Source: Synergistales bacterium (GTDB lineage Bacteria > Synergistota > Synergistia > Synergistales > Aminobacteriaceae). From it: a DNA stretch of 56,532 nucleotides. The notes beneath the pieces are model-generated. The model was not told where the DNA came from, did no database searches, and worked only from the letters and a program-made list of their open reading frames with translations. Position 1 is the first letter of the stretch; each line of letters starts with the position of its first letter. Below, piece after piece: positions 44,158 to 54,300 of this stretch. The translations under genes were made by a program, and so were the position numbers. The stretch is from contig BNVG01000001.1 in the NCBI GenBank assembly GCA_025997935.1, positions 1 through 56,532 on the forward strand. The letters run 5' to 3'.

Positions 44158-45507
44158 TTGCAGCAGAATTTACAGACGATATGGCAGGATATTATAGAAG
44201 GGGCGTCTCCAAACCTTCCGGACAATACAGTTGAGCTGTGGTTACGCTCATGCGAACCAGTGTCCGTAGAGGACGACGAACTCGTTCTTGACGTGGCCAA
44301 CGTCTTTATACGCGAGCAGGTGGCGGCCAAATTTTTGAGCGAACTCAACCGCGCGGCCAAGGCCTGCGGGCATGTAAAGGCCGTGCGGCTCGACGTGAAG
44401 CCCGAGCTTGACGAGGGCGCGGAAAAGCAGACCGAATGGGCGGAACGGGCCGAAAAGACCGTCAGAAAAAACACCCGCCTCGGCCTGAACCCGAACTATG
44501 AGTTCTCGTCGTTCGTCGTGGGCAAGTCCAACCGTCTCGCTCACGCCGCGTCTTTGGCCGTCGCCGAAACGCCCGGCGGCGCGTTCAACCCCCTCTTTAT
44601 CTGGGGCGGAACGGGCCTCGGCAAGACGCACCTGATGCACGCCATATGCCACTACGCCCTTGACAAAAACAGCAGTCTCAACATCGTCTACGTCAGCTCG
44701 GAGAAGTTTGTGAACGAGTTCATCGACTCAATTCACGCCACCGGCGGCGCTCAGTCCAAGGCATTCAAAAACCGCTACCGCAACGTGGATATGCTCCTGA
44801 TAGACGACATACAGTTTCTGGCGGGCAAGGACGGCTCGCAGGAGGAGTTTTTTAACACGTTTAACGACCTCTACAACGACAAACGCCAGATAATAATATG
44901 CTCCGACCGCTCGCCCGCCGACCTCGACACGATAATAATGAAGCGTCTGACGAGCCGCATGAGCTTCGGCATGGTGACGGACATTCAGCCGCCCGACCTC
45001 GAGACGCGCATAGCTATACTCCGCAAAAAAGCCTCTCTCCGAAAAAGCGCCGTGCCGGACGAGATAGTGCAGTTCTTAGCCCAGCGCATTCCGCGCAACA
45101 TAAGAGAGTTAGAAGGCGCGCTTAACCGCGTCATAGCCAGCGCTGAGCTGAGCGGTGAACCCATAACGACGGACAACACCGAGATATGGCTGAAGGACGT
45201 TCTGTCAAACGACGTCAGAACCACCACGGTGAGCAGCATACAGGCCGCCGTCGCGGAGAGCTTCAGCATATCAATAGACGATCTTACAAGCTCAAAACGC
45301 ACCAACGACGTGGCTTTCGCCCGCCACGTCGCCATGTATCTGTGCCGCGAAATCCTGAGCGAGCTGAGCCTTCACGAGATAGCTATGGCGTTCAAGAAAA
45401 AAGACCACACGACGGTAATCCACGCCCAGCGCCGCATAGAGAAGCTACTGAAGGACAAGGACTCTGACGCCGTACGCATAGTCTCTGAGGCAAAGGGACG
45501 CCTGTAA
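44158..45507 (+). CDS. dnaA: chromosomal replication initiator DnaA
   Basis: 449 aa. Domain I at the N-terminus, AAA+ domain III with Walker A GGTGLGKTHLMHAI and Walker B MLLIDDIQFLAGK, domain IV with the DNA-binding helix-turn-helix near the end. TTG 44158 is chosen because GAGGTGAGG lies 5 nt upstream and the protein then begins MQQNLQTIWQDI like other DnaA proteins; a TTG at 44125 is less likely. The signature loop reads AMAFKKKDHTTVIHA, where most DnaA proteins have FGGRDH or FGGKDH. dnaN follows. Confidence 0.96.
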   Translation: MQQNLQTIWQDIIEGASPNLPDNTVELWLRSCEPVSVEDDELVLDVANVFIREQVAAKFLSELNRAAKACGHVKAVRLDVKPELDEGAEKQTEWAERAEKTVRKNTRLGLNPNYEFSSFVVGKSNRLAHAASLAVAETPGGAFNPLFIWGGTGLGKTHLMHAICHYALDKNSSLNIVYVSSEKFVNEFIDSIHATGGAQSKAFKNRYRNVDMLLIDDIQFLAGKDGSQEEFFNTFNDLYNDKRQIIICSDRSPADLDTIIMKRLTSRMSFGMVTDIQPPDLETRIAILRKKASLRKSAVPDEIVQFLAQRIPRNIRELEGALNRVIASAELSGEPITTDNTEIWLKDVLSNDVRTTTVSSIQAAVAESFSISIDDLTSSKRTNDVAFARHVAMYLCREILSELSLHEIAMAFKKKDHTTVIHAQRRIEKLLKDKDSDAVRIVSEAKGRL

Positions 45508-45814
45508 TAAAATTAAAAAATGTGAACACACTGTGAATATAACGCGTAAAATATGTGACGTTATGTGGAAAACTTACGGTCAAAAATGAAATCTTTGAAA
45601 GTTACCCCGGCCAATCCACAGGTATCCACGGTCGACCCACATCGCTTCCACAGCTTTTTCAGGTCTGCGAAACGTTATGGCGAAGTAGTTTTAACGGCTT
45701 ATCCACAAAATTTATTTTTTCTATTACTACTATTATTGGTTTTTTTATTATTAAACAGATAAAAAACACAAGAGTGAATAACCCACACGAAAACACTCGG
45801 AGGTGTAAAAAGTC
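45508..45814. promoter_or_regulatory. dnaA-dnaN gap with DnaA box and AT-rich tract (oriC part 2, candidate unwinding site)
   Basis: 307 bp without genes. An exact DnaA box TTATCCACA at 45699-45707 is followed by a T-rich tract and then, on the complementary strand of 45721-45738, successive TAA/TAG triplets (TAATAGTAGTAATAG), the pattern of a DnaA-trio element. Weaker boxes lie at about 45529 (TGTGAATAT) and in the run of TCCACA-like words at 45612-45655. Confidence 0.75.
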
Positions 45815-47008
45815 ATGAAAATAGAGATAAACAAACCGGAGTTCTTGAAGTCCTGGCAAATGGCTGAGAGAGCCGGAAGCCTGAAAAGCGCCGTAAGCTC
45901 TCTTGGGGGCGTTTTGGTGAGCGTGGCAGACGACAAGGTCTACCTTTCGGCCACGGATCTGAGAACCTCGGTAAAATGCGAGGCGAAGGGCGTCACGAGT
46001 TTGAGCGGCATAGAAAACGGCGCGGTGTTTCCCATAAAAATTCTGGGCGAGCTCTTCAAAAAGGCGTCAAGCGACGTCATAAGCGTTTCGATAGAGGGAG
46101 AAAAGGGCGTTTTTTCGTCCGCCCGCAACAAGACGCGCTTCGTAACCTGGCGCGCCGAGGATTTTCCCAAGCTCCCGCAAAGCGACGCGGCCTCCCGCTT
46201 TTGCGAAATACAGGCCGCAGAGCTGTCGCGCCTTCTGACGGAGGGTTCGATAGCCGGCTCCGCTAAAGACGACTTTCCAAAATACCTGGGCGCTTGTCTT
46301 TTTAACATCAACTCGGGGACGCTCAGGGTGGTTTCGACGGACGCGCGCCGTCTTTCGATATCGCGCTGCCCCGTAACGGCCGACGCCGACGCCGAGTTTC
46401 TGCTGCCCGTGACGCCATTGCATGAGCTGTCCCGCCTTTTGTCCGACGTGAAGGACGCCGGAAAGACGCAGGAAGAGGCGGAGCCTGTGAGGGTTTTTTA
46501 CGACGACTCGCTCGTGTGGTTCAGGGTTGGTGATACGGAGCTGTCGGTTCGCCGCGTGGAGGCCTCTTTTCCGAACTACGAGAAAATTTTGAACCCCAAC
46601 AGCGCGTCGAGCGTCGTGGTTCGCCGCGACAGTTTCATCTCGGCTTTGGAGCGCATAGACATCATAGTTCGCGCCCATACGCGTATAGTCGTTATGAAGC
46701 TCTCTCCCGGCGGCAAAATGGTCTTGTCGGGACGCGCGCCGGACACCGGGACGGCCTCTGAGGAAATAGACGCCATAATCGACGGCGATCCGGTTCAGGC
46801 CGGCTTCAACGTCGGTTTTATTCAAGACGGCCTGAAATCGATAGGCAGCGAGGACGTGCGCCTGAGCCTGAACGGCGAGGCGGGGCAGATGAACATAAGG
46901 CGCGCCGACACGGACGATTTTTTATACATGCTGATGCCGGTTCGCCTAAACGACGCCGACACGTCCGACGACGACGCCGAGACATCCGATGTCGCCCCTG
47001 CCTCGTAG
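45815..47008 (+). CDS. dnaN: DNA polymerase III beta subunit (sliding clamp)
   Basis: 397 aa. Three-domain clamp that holds the polymerase on DNA. Seen: KSAVSSLGGVLVSV, the DLRTSVKCEAKG strand, FPIKILGELFKKAS, LRVVSTDARRLSISR, and the closing YMLMPVRL, which is the clamp-family end MP-[MV]-[RK]-[LV] before an extra acidic tail (DADTSDDDAETSDV). The ribosome site CGGAGG precedes ATG 45815. The stop lies within a hairpin. Confidence 0.95.
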   Translation: MKIEINKPEFLKSWQMAERAGSLKSAVSSLGGVLVSVADDKVYLSATDLRTSVKCEAKGVTSLSGIENGAVFPIKILGELFKKASSDVISVSIEGEKGVFSSARNKTRFVTWRAEDFPKLPQSDAASRFCEIQAAELSRLLTEGSIAGSAKDDFPKYLGACLFNINSGTLRVVSTDARRLSISRCPVTADADAEFLLPVTPLHELSRLLSDVKDAGKTQEEAEPVRVFYDDSLVWFRVGDTELSVRRVEASFPNYEKILNPNSASSVVVRRDSFISALERIDIIVRAHTRIVVMKLSPGGKMVLSGRAPDTGTASEEIDAIIDGDPVQAGFNVGFIQDGLKSIGSEDVRLSLNGEAGQMNIRRADTDDFLYMLMPVRLNDADTSDDDAETSDVAPAS

Positions 47009-47017
47009 GGGCGACAT
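46989..47017. repeat. inverted repeat over the dnaN stop codon
   Basis: ATGTCGCCCCT and AGGGGCGACAT form a perfect 11-bp stem with a 7-nt loop. A similar TAGGGGC-type hairpin ends the chemoreceptor gene at 52311. No T-run follows here, so it may slow rather than stop transcription into recF. Confidence 0.6.
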
Positions 47018-47089
47018 ACCTCGGTCGCCCGTTTTACATATCGCCCGTTTCATAACGCCGCCCATTTACATACGCCGGCCCGTTTTTGA

Positions 47090-48157
47090 ATGAGATTCAT
47101 CGAGACCTTTTGCGTTGGTTTCAGAAACATCAAGCCCTGCCGCCTTACATGGCGTCAGGGCTTAAACGTACTGACCGGCTCAAACGGCGCGGGCAAGACC
47201 AATGTTTTGGAGTCCCTGAACATCCTCTCCGGCTGGGGGCCTTTCGGCGGCGCAAAAATCTCGCAGCTTCTGTCATGGCGCTATGCCGATTCTACCGCGC
47301 CGGTGGCCGCTCTGTCATGCGTCGCGTCGGGCGAACGGGACGCGCGGGTAGACGTGAAGCTGACCTCCCGCGCCTCGCTTCGACTGAATGGAGAGGCCGC
47401 GTCTTACTCCGATATTCGTATGAGCGTGCCGTCTCTGTCGTTTTTGCCGGGCGACGTCAATCTCTTAGACGGGACTCCGGCGGTGAGACGCCTGTTTTTG
47501 GATAAGGTGTGCGCGCTTGTCTCACCCCTCTACGCGCGCCGCCGCGCCGAGTACCGCCGGCTCATACGTCAGAGAACCTCAATACTTCGCGGCGCTTACA
47601 CAAGCTCGAACTCAATCGCGCTTCGCGCCTCAGTTGTCCCGCTCGTCCAGCTCGGATCGTGGATAAGAGAGGTCAGGGCTCAGGTTTTGGAGATGATTCA
47701 GTCCGATATGAAGCTGAAAGACGCGCTGTTTATGACGCTGTCGCTTGATTTCAGGGGTTATCCCGATATGGAGCGGGGGTTTTACGAACTGCGCGAGCGC
47801 GAGCTTCACGCGCGCGCTGTTTTGGTTGGGCCTCACAGGGATGACGTCGTCTTCACGGTTTCGGGGGGCGCGAACAAGGGACGCCTTGCGGGGGAGGCGT
47901 TCTCTCGCGGGCAGAAGAGGCGCGCCGTCATAGAGATAATTTTGGCGGCGGGACGCCTGATAGAAAAAAAACTCCGCGCCGCGCCGATATTGTTGCTGGA
48001 CGACGTATGCGCGGAGCTTGACGAGGCGGCTAAACGCGAGACTACTGAGGCGCTCGCCGCTACTGGGTGGCAGGTCTTTGTGACAAGCGCCTCGGCTGAT
48101 TTCGACCCGCGCGCCCTGTGGTCTGTCAAAGACGGAGAAATAACGCCTTATTTCTGA
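47090..48157 (+). CDS. recF: DNA repair protein RecF
   Basis: 355 aa. SMC-like ATPase helping load RecA at gaps. Walker A GSNGAGKTNVLESLN (about 30-44), ABC-type signature EAFSRGQKRRAVIEIILA, Walker B ILLLDDVCAELDE. Third gene of the dnaA-dnaN-recF run, 81 bp after dnaN. Its end overlaps by 10 bp the end of the convergent hemerythrin gene. Confidence 0.95.
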   Translation: MRFIETFCVGFRNIKPCRLTWRQGLNVLTGSNGAGKTNVLESLNILSGWGPFGGAKISQLLSWRYADSTAPVAALSCVASGERDARVDVKLTSRASLRLNGEAASYSDIRMSVPSLSFLPGDVNLLDGTPAVRRLFLDKVCALVSPLYARRRAEYRRLIRQRTSILRGAYTSSNSIALRASVVPLVQLGSWIREVRAQVLEMIQSDMKLKDALFMTLSLDFRGYPDMERGFYELRERELHARAVLVGPHRDDVVFTVSGGANKGRLAGEAFSRGQKRRAVIEIILAAGRLIEKKLRAAPILLLDDVCAELDEAAKRETTEALAATGWQVFVTSASADFDPRALWSVKDGEITPYF

Positions 48158-48543
48158 GCGGTCTTCTCTTTGTAATACTTCGTGAACTCCTTGTCGTGAA
48201 CCATGATATGGTCCTTGAGCCAACCCACGACGATTTTGTTGGCGGCCATCTTGTTGCTGAGCGTCGGGCCCTCTTTTTCGTACTGTTCCTGAAACTTTTT
48301 GAACGTCTTGACGTACTCGTTGTGATAGCCTCTGTGCGCGGTCGCCTTTGGATAACTCACGCTCTGATGCAGACTTTGCTCGTCGGTGAAGTGCTTCACG
48401 ATGTAGGAAGCCAAGAAGTCTAAGACTTTCTTAATTGTGTCGCCGCTCGAAGCCACGAGAAGCTCGTCAGCCTTGTCGAAAAGCTGTTTGTGCTGCTCGT
48501 CTACCAATTTTATGCCGGTTTCTAAAGAACTGTTCCATAACAT
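48148..48543 (-). CDS. bacteriohemerythrin
   Basis: 131-aa four-helix protein that binds oxygen at a di-iron site. Ligands are visible in DEQHKQLFDKAD, IVKHFTDEQSLH, YHNEYV and WLKDHIMVHDKEF. In anaerobes it buffers or senses oxygen. A GAGGAAC-type ribosome site precedes the ATG at 48543. Confidence 0.92.
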   Translation of the reverse strand: MLWNSSLETGIKLVDEQHKQLFDKADELLVASSGDTIKKVLDFLASYIVKHFTDEQSLHQSVSYPKATAHRGYHNEYVKTFKKFQEQYEKEGPTLSNKMAANKIVVGWLKDHIMVHDKEFTKYYKEKTAQK

Positions 48544-48636
48544 TTTTTACCGTTCCTCCTCGTTTTCGTAATATTTCGCTTACCGTCCCTTTACATATAA
48601 CCATAGCCTTGTCCAGTGAGTTGAAGTGAATTATAT

Positions 48637-48716
48637 GCCCTCGCGATTTTTTTGAAAATACCGAATTTTACGCAAAGTCAAAAAAGCGTTGATATTTTCA
48701 AAGAAATCGCGAGGGC
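48637..48716. repeat. large inverted repeat, 24-bp arms
   Basis: Left arm 48637-48660 starts GCCCTCGCGATTT; right arm 48693-48716 is its reverse complement except for one base. The 32-bp loop has no gene. It lies between the divergent hemerythrin and DUF4143 ATPase genes. Long arms, no target-site duplication seen; could be a small mobile repeat, an operator, or a strong RNA hairpin. Confidence 0.75.
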
Positions 48717-48759
48717 GGCCTGTCCAATCTTCCTTGACAAGTGGCAGATTTTTGAAAAT

Positions 48760-48798
48760 CCTTGTATAATTTGGATTTATAATCCATATTATACAAGG
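48760..48798. promoter_or_regulatory. near-perfect palindrome ahead of the DUF4143 ATPase gene
   Basis: CCTTGTATAATTTGGATT (48760-48777), 3-nt loop, and its reverse complement with one mismatch to 48798. TATAAT lies in the left arm and again across the loop, and the right end covers part of the AAGGAG ribosome site. It would suit an autoregulatory operator or a hairpin hiding the ribosome site. Confidence 0.65.
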
Positions 48799-48811
48799 AG
48801 AAAGCCATAAA

Positions 48812-50029
48812 ATGCCTGATTTGGAGAGAACGTTGCGGCCGGTTATAGAAAATATTTCGAATGGGTTTCGTGTCTTGCTGCTGAACGGGCAGAGGCAGGT
48901 TGGCAAATCGACCTTACTGAGTAATATGTCAAAGGGAACGAGCCGCGGCTATGTATCCTTGGACGATATGGCGGAACGCAAATTAGCTCAGACGGATCCC
49001 GAGTTGTTTTTGCAGCAAAATCCTCCCCCCGTGATTATCGATGAAGTCCAGTACGCTACCGAATTGTTTCCCTATATCAAAATCTACGCCGATAATCACC
49101 GGGACGACAAAGGGGCTTTTTGGCTGACCGGTTCCCAAAAATATAAACTGATGCGGGGGGTTCAGGAATCTCTGGCCGGGAGGATAGCCATTGTCGATAT
49201 GATGGGGTTATCGTACCGTGAGAAAATAGCGAGTCCGTTTTCTTCTCTGCCGTTTGTCCCCTCTATGGTGAAGCCGGATATGGAGAAATTGACCGTCCTA
49301 GACGTTTACAGGCGCGTTTGGGAGGGCGGTCTGCCGGAGGTTGCGGTCGACACAAAAATAGACAGGGAACGTTATTACGCGTCATATATTCAGTCATATA
49401 TAGAGCGCGACGTGAGAGACTTTCACAACGTCTCGAAGCCGATTCAGTTCTTTGATTTTATATCCGTAGTGGCCGCACAGACAGCGCAACTGCTGAATTA
49501 TTCTTCGCTTGCTCGCGATATAGGAGTCGACGTCAAAACCGCTCAGTCATGGATGGGCGTTTTAGAGAGGTCGGGTTTAGTTTATCTGATGCGCCCGTAT
49601 TCGCCGAACATCACAAAACGTATCATCAAAACGCCAAAAATGTACTTCCTTGATACCGGCTTAGCCGCATACATGACTAAATGGCTGACGCCTGAGTCTT
49701 TGATGAGCGGAGCGGCTGCCGGGGCCATGCTGGAAACTTATGTTGTGGGTGAAATTCTAAAATCCTATCTGCATAACGGCAAAGAGCCGTCTATGTATCT
49801 ATATCGCGACGCGAACCAAAACGAAGTCGACATCGTTCTGGAACAGGACGGCACGTTATATCCGATAGAGATAAAAAAGACAGCGAATCCGGGATTGAAC
49901 GACTGCAAGAGTTTCGGTTCGCTCCAAAAACTACAAAAGAAAGTTGGCCTTGGCGCGATTATATGTCTAAAACCTGAACGAATCCCACTCTCCCGCGAAG
50001 TGGTATCAATCCCGGTTTGGGAGATATGA
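48812..50029 (+). CDS. AAA ATPase with DUF4143 C-terminal domain
   Basis: 405 aa. N-terminal AAA_14-type ATPase: Walker A NGQRQVGKSTLL (about 29-40), Walker B VIIDEVQYA, sensor WLTGSQKYKLM. The C-terminal half has the DUF4143 nuclease-like signature NEVDIVLEQDGTLYPIEIKK, a PD-(D/E)XK-style pattern, and a winged-helix region (NYSSLARDIGVDVKTAQSWM). Very common gut-bacterial family with no proven function; often horizontally spread. It stands alone behind two inverted repeats. Confidence 0.9.
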   Translation: MPDLERTLRPVIENISNGFRVLLLNGQRQVGKSTLLSNMSKGTSRGYVSLDDMAERKLAQTDPELFLQQNPPPVIIDEVQYATELFPYIKIYADNHRDDKGAFWLTGSQKYKLMRGVQESLAGRIAIVDMMGLSYREKIASPFSSLPFVPSMVKPDMEKLTVLDVYRRVWEGGLPEVAVDTKIDRERYYASYIQSYIERDVRDFHNVSKPIQFFDFISVVAAQTAQLLNYSSLARDIGVDVKTAQSWMGVLERSGLVYLMRPYSPNITKRIIKTPKMYFLDTGLAAYMTKWLTPESLMSGAAAGAMLETYVVGEILKSYLHNGKEPSMYLYRDANQNEVDIVLEQDGTLYPIEIKKTANPGLNDCKSFGSLQKLQKKVGLGAIICLKPERIPLSREVVSIPVWEI

Positions 50030-50205
50030 TTACAAAACATTATGACAGATCTCAGTACAACGGCAAGCGGCCTAAGGCTTGATTTTTCTCTCGTTGGGGG
50101 TTCTCTTGCGATATGTCGTTTGGTTTATTTGCCGTGAAATGATATTATGTGAAATGATATTATCCTGAATATTCTTTCAAATTTTATAAAAGGGGTGTCC
50201 TTGAT
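50030..50205. other. spacer with tandem 15-bp repeat upstream of the chemoreceptor
   Basis: GTGAAATGATATTAT occurs twice, head to tail, at 50134-50148 and 50149-50163. The rest shows no gene. I looked for a flagellar sigma-28 promoter and found no convincing match. Confidence 0.7.
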
Positions 50206-52290
50206 TTGACTATTTCACGCAAAACCGTGCTTATGTCCTGCGTTGTTATCATTATCGCGGCTGTTTCTTTCGCAACGAATTATTACATAGTGACGCGAGA
50301 AATAAGCCGAAGTAGCAGCGAGACGATGAAGAGGTTGCACGAGAACGATACTAAGATGGTCAACGCCTCAATAACCGAGCTCGGCAAAGACATTGGAAAC
50401 TATCTTGTCGTTATGGAGGACGAGATAGACAAGAGTATGCAAAATGCCGCCATTGCTCTGCAAACTCTCGTCACCGACAAAGAAATGAGCGATGCCGAGC
50501 TGTCGCGGTTCGCCAAAAGACTCGGTATGAACGACCTCTACATAGCGAACATAGACGGGATATTCACTCAGTCTACGGAGAAGGCCGCTATCGGAGTTTC
50601 CCTCTTCGGTATATGGGACGGCTACCGAATGCTGACGGACGGACGGGCCGACGTTCTGCCGTCCACTATCAAGTCGAAGGTGGAGACGGGTGAGATCTTC
50701 AAGTTCACCGCCGTCCCCAAGCTCGACGCCTCCGGCAAGATAGTCGGGGCCATTGAGGCCGCGCTCAACGCCTCGGACAGCATCGAGAAGATAATGCAGG
50801 GGCAGATAGACAACAATCTTCAGCTCAATTTCATAAATATTATCGAGTCTACAGGCCTTGTGCTGACCTCGAACTCGAAGTCCGGCGTCAGCGGGGCCTT
50901 CCGCGTCGGAGACACAACGCGCGACGCCGATGTGCAGAGTGTCGTGAAAAGCGCCTCTCCGCTCCTGAAATGGGCCGCGGACGGCAAATCCGTCATCTAC
51001 TGTAGCCCCATACAGAGGTTCGGGTCGGTGGCTTACGTTTTGTACCTGAACGTCGACCCGTCCATCTACCTCGAGAGCACGGGGTTTGTTGAGACGCAGC
51101 TTCTGAAGCTCGAAAACTCGTCAAGCGGGGCCATTCTGAAGTTCGCCTCGGTTGCGGGCGGTCTGATTTTGCTCGTTATAGTTATCTACTTCTTTTTCAT
51201 CAAATTCTGGATGCTTCGTCCCATTAAAGAGCTCACGGACATGGTTAGCAACATCTCAAGCGGCAACGGCGACCTCACCGGGCGTATAGAGGTGCGTAGC
51301 CGGGACGAGATAGGCGAGCTTGCCACGAAGTTCAACACGTTCATAGGCGCTATTTTCAACATCATAGTCGAGGCCAAGAGCGCCACCGGGATAGTGACGG
51401 ACGGCTCAACCGAGGTCATGTCGAACATTGACGCGTCGCACGACGGCATGAAAAACATCGCGGACGCCGTGACCACGCTTTCGTCAAACATGCTGAAGCA
51501 ACTTGGTAGCACGGGCGACTGCGAGAAAATATCATCTCAACTCATACAGGACTGCAACTATCTCGCCGACCAGACGCGCGACGCCGTGCAGGCGATGGAG
51601 CAAGTTCTCAGCAACAAATCGACCGGAGACGAGAGAATAGCGGGCCTCACGGAGACCAACAACATATGCGTTGATAAAAACAAAAAGACCGCGGAGAACA
51701 TCAGCGAGCTGAACACCCAGATAGCGACCATCAACGACATCGTGGACGAGATAAAGAAGATAGCTCGGCAGACCCAGTTGCTCTCGCTCAACGCGTCCAT
51801 AGAGGCCGCGAGCGCGGGCGAGCACGGCAAGGGCTTCGCCGTCGTCGCGGGCGAGGTGAAGGACTTAGCCCAGCAGTCGACCGCGTCGGCGGGCAAAATA
51901 GAAAAGATAATAGCGTCCGTCGGAGAGCACAGCGCCCACAACGTAGAATCGGTAACGGAAGCGGTGAAGTTAATCGAGGAGCAGAAGTCTTATGTGGAGG
52001 CCGTGGGCGACTCGTTCTCCGGCATAATGTCGCAGATAGAGGAAATGCGCTTGGTGTTCAAAAACATCAACAAGTCCCTCGACAACATCTCCGGCAACAG
52101 GGAGAAGATGAACGACGAGATTCAAAACCTCCGCGTCATCGGTCAGGAAAACAAGCAGAACGTAGAATCGGTGGACGAGTCGGTGACACATCAGGTTAAT
52201 GCCATGGAGAACATCAGAAGGCTGTCCGATACGAACACCAAAGCCATTGGAGAACTTGAGGAGACCCTGTTGCGCTTCAAGGTGGACTGA
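50206..52290 (+). CDS. methyl-accepting chemotaxis protein
   Basis: 694 aa. Transmembrane helix about 8-28, a large periplasmic sensor region to about 310 resembling a double Cache domain, second helix about 315-337, HAMP ([20 protein letters not shown]), then a coiled-coil signalling domain whose tip reads [30 protein letters not shown]. The ligand is not predictable. TTG 50206 follows AAGGGGTG; no ATG is better placed. Fits with the flagellar genes at 9 kb. Confidence 0.93.
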   Translation: MTISRKTVLMSCVVIIIAAVSFATNYYIVTREISRSSSETMKRLHENDTKMVNASITELGKDIGNYLVVMEDEIDKSMQNAAIALQTLVTDKEMSDAELSRFAKRLGMNDLYIANIDGIFTQSTEKAAIGVSLFGIWDGYRMLTDGRADVLPSTIKSKVETGEIFKFTAVPKLDASGKIVGAIEAALNASDSIEKIMQGQIDNNLQLNFINIIESTGLVLTSNSKSGVSGAFRVGDTTRDADVQSVVKSASPLLKWAADGKSVIYCSPIQRFGSVAYVLYLNVDPSIYLESTGFVETQLLKLENSSSGAILKFASVAGGLILLVIVIYFFFIKFWMLRPIKELTDMVSNISSGNGDLTGRIEVRSRDEIGELATKFNTFIGAIFNIIVEAKSATGIVTDGSTEVMSNIDASHDGMKNIADAVTTLSSNMLKQLGSTGDCEKISSQLIQDCNYLADQTRDAVQAMEQVLSNKSTGDERIAGLTETNNICVDKNKKTAENISELNTQIATINDIVDEIKKIARQTQLLSLNASIEAASAGEHGKGFAVVAGEVKDLAQQSTASAGKIEKIIASVGEHSAHNVESVTEAVKLIEEQKSYVEAVGDSFSGIMSQIEEMRLVFKNINKSLDNISGNREKMNDEIQNLRVIGQENKQNVESVDESVTHQVNAMENIRRLSDTNTKAIGELEETLLRFKVD

Positions 52291-52310
52291 CGCATACGCG
52301 CTAATTTGAA

Positions 52311-52346
52311 TCGTAGGGGCACGGCTGTGCCCCTACGAGCCTTTTT
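52311..52346 (+). terminator. intrinsic terminator
   Basis: TCGTAGGGGCAC, loop GGCT, GTGCCCCTACGA, then GCCTTTTT. It ends the chemoreceptor gene. Confidence 0.85.
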
Positions 52347-52376
52347 CGGGACAAAGTAGGAGACAGGTAGATAAAA

Positions 52377-54260
52377 ATGTTTTCAGCTGACTACGACGTA
52401 ATCGTTATCGGCGGCGGACACGCCGGGTGCGAGGCGGCTTTGGCGGCGTCCCGAATGGGACGCCGCGTCCTCATGCTCAACCACAACGTGGACAACACGG
52501 CGCTCATGCCCTGCAACCCCTCTATCGGCGGCCCGGCCAAGGGGCATTTGGTTCGTGAGATAAGCGCGCTCGGCGGCGAGCAGGCGAGAGCGGCGGACGC
52601 CTCGACGCTCATGGTGCGCTGGCTCAACACCGGCAAAGGGGAGGCGGTGCGGGCGCTTCGGGCTCAGTGCGACCCGCGCGTCTACGCCGCTCACTATATA
52701 TGGAAGTTAGAAACACAGGAAGGGCTCGACGTACACCAGGACGAGGCGGTGGCGTTGCTTTTGTCGGAGGGGCGCGTGAGCGGCGTATCTACGCGGCACG
52801 GCTCGGTATATACGTCACGGGCCGTCGTTTTGTGCTCGGGCGTCTACGGCGGCGGCGTGGCCCACGTTGGGGACGTGGCCTTTCCGTCGGGGCCGATGGG
52901 GCAGACCCCGGCGAACGCTTTTTTTGAGAGCCTGTCGTCCCTCGGCGTCCGCCTGAACCGCATGAGGACGGACACCACGCCGCGCCTGAACCTCGACACG
53001 ATAGACCTCTCGAAGACGCGCGCCCAAAAGTCCGAGGAAACGCCCCTCGCTTTCGATATATGGGGAGAAAAACGCGTCCACACCTCGAGTTACGCCTGCT
53101 ATTTCTCGCACACCACGCCCGAGACTCACGCTATCGTGGCGCGCAACATCCACCGCTCGCCTCTTTTCAGGGGCGAGATAAAGACGCTCGGGCCGCGATA
53201 CTGCCCCTCGATAGAGGACAAGTTTATGAAGTTCCCCGACAGGGACGTACACCCGATAATTTTTGAACCCATTTCGCGCTCCACAAAAGAGGTCTACGTC
53301 CAGAACTTCTCGACGGGTCTGCCTTACGACGTGCAGGTAGAGCTTGTACGTTCTCTTGAGGGATGCCGAAACACTAAGATAATCAAGCCGGCTTACGCGA
53401 TAGAATATATGGTCGTAACGCCTGACCAACTCTCACCTACGCTCGAAAACAAGGACATAAAGGGCTTTTTTTGCGCGGGACAGGTCAACGGCACGTCAGG
53501 CTACGAAGAGGCGGCGGCGCAGGGGCTTCTGGCCGGGATAAACGCCGCGTTGTCCGCGCGCGACGAGCCGCCCGTCGTGTTATCGCGCCGCTGCGCCTAC
53601 CTCGGCGTGCTCGTAGACGACCTCACGACCAAGGACACGAACGAGCCGTATAGAATGCTCACAAGCCGCTGCGAGCACAGGCTTCTTCTGCGCCACGACA
53701 ACGCCGACAGACGCCTCACCCCAATAGCTCGGCGTTTAGGGCTTATCAGTGACGCGAAGTGGGAGGAAGCGACGACGCGCTGGGCGCGGGTTGACGCTTT
53801 TATAGATATGTGCGAACATGTAAGGGTATCGCCGGACAAGGCAAACGCCGCGCTATCACTCGGCGGCGCGGAGCCTTTGTCGGAGAGCGCGACTTACGCG
53901 CAGCTTTTGAGGCGAAAGAACGTGAACTATAAACTGTTGAACGGTATCCGCCCCGAGCGCGAAGCGGGCGGCGAAAAGTGGCTTGACGACGAAGAGGAAG
54001 CGCTGTGCGCGGAAACGGCGATACGCTACGCCGGTTACATAGAACGCCAGGAAAAAACGGCGCGGCGCATGGACAGGTTCGACGGCGCGCTCATACCGGA
54101 GACGTTCGATTACGCGTCTGTCAGGGGCCTTCTCGCGGAGAGCCGCCAGAAGCTCGTGAAGTTCCGCCCGCGAAGCCTCGGCGCGGCGCTTAGAATATCG
54201 GGCGTCACTCCGACGGACGTAGAGTTGCTGTCCGTAGCGATAAAGGCGCGAGGCAAATAA
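52377..54260 (+). CDS. mnmG: tRNA uridine-5-carboxymethylaminomethyl modification enzyme MnmG
   Basis: 627 aa. FAD enzyme that with MnmE modifies the wobble uridine. FAD fold [20 protein letters not shown], then [30 protein letters not shown], and the second conserved stretch [20 protein letters not shown]. Being near oriC is its usual place. No mnmE or rsmG neighbour in view; glyA follows after 40 bp. Confidence 0.97.
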   Translation: MFSADYDVIVIGGGHAGCEAALAASRMGRRVLMLNHNVDNTALMPCNPSIGGPAKGHLVREISALGGEQARAADASTLMVRWLNTGKGEAVRALRAQCDPRVYAAHYIWKLETQEGLDVHQDEAVALLLSEGRVSGVSTRHGSVYTSRAVVLCSGVYGGGVAHVGDVAFPSGPMGQTPANAFFESLSSLGVRLNRMRTDTTPRLNLDTIDLSKTRAQKSEETPLAFDIWGEKRVHTSSYACYFSHTTPETHAIVARNIHRSPLFRGEIKTLGPRYCPSIEDKFMKFPDRDVHPIIFEPISRSTKEVYVQNFSTGLPYDVQVELVRSLEGCRNTKIIKPAYAIEYMVVTPDQLSPTLENKDIKGFFCAGQVNGTSGYEEAAAQGLLAGINAALSARDEPPVVLSRRCAYLGVLVDDLTTKDTNEPYRMLTSRCEHRLLLRHDNADRRLTPIARRLGLISDAKWEEATTRWARVDAFIDMCEHVRVSPDKANAALSLGGAEPLSESATYAQLLRRKNVNYKLLNGIRPEREAGGEKWLDDEEEALCAETAIRYAGYIERQEKTARRMDRFDGALIPETFDYASVRGLLAESRQKLVKFRPRSLGAALRISGVTPTDVELLSVAIKARGK

Positions 54261-54300
54261 TCTCACAATCCAACAAAAAACGAAAAGGAGAACTTACTGT

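Noticed and set aside
50101..50205. Sigma-28 flagellar promoter ahead of the chemoreceptor gene
   Set aside because: GCCGTGAA at 50131 resembles part of the -10 element, but no fitting -35 lies at the right distance.
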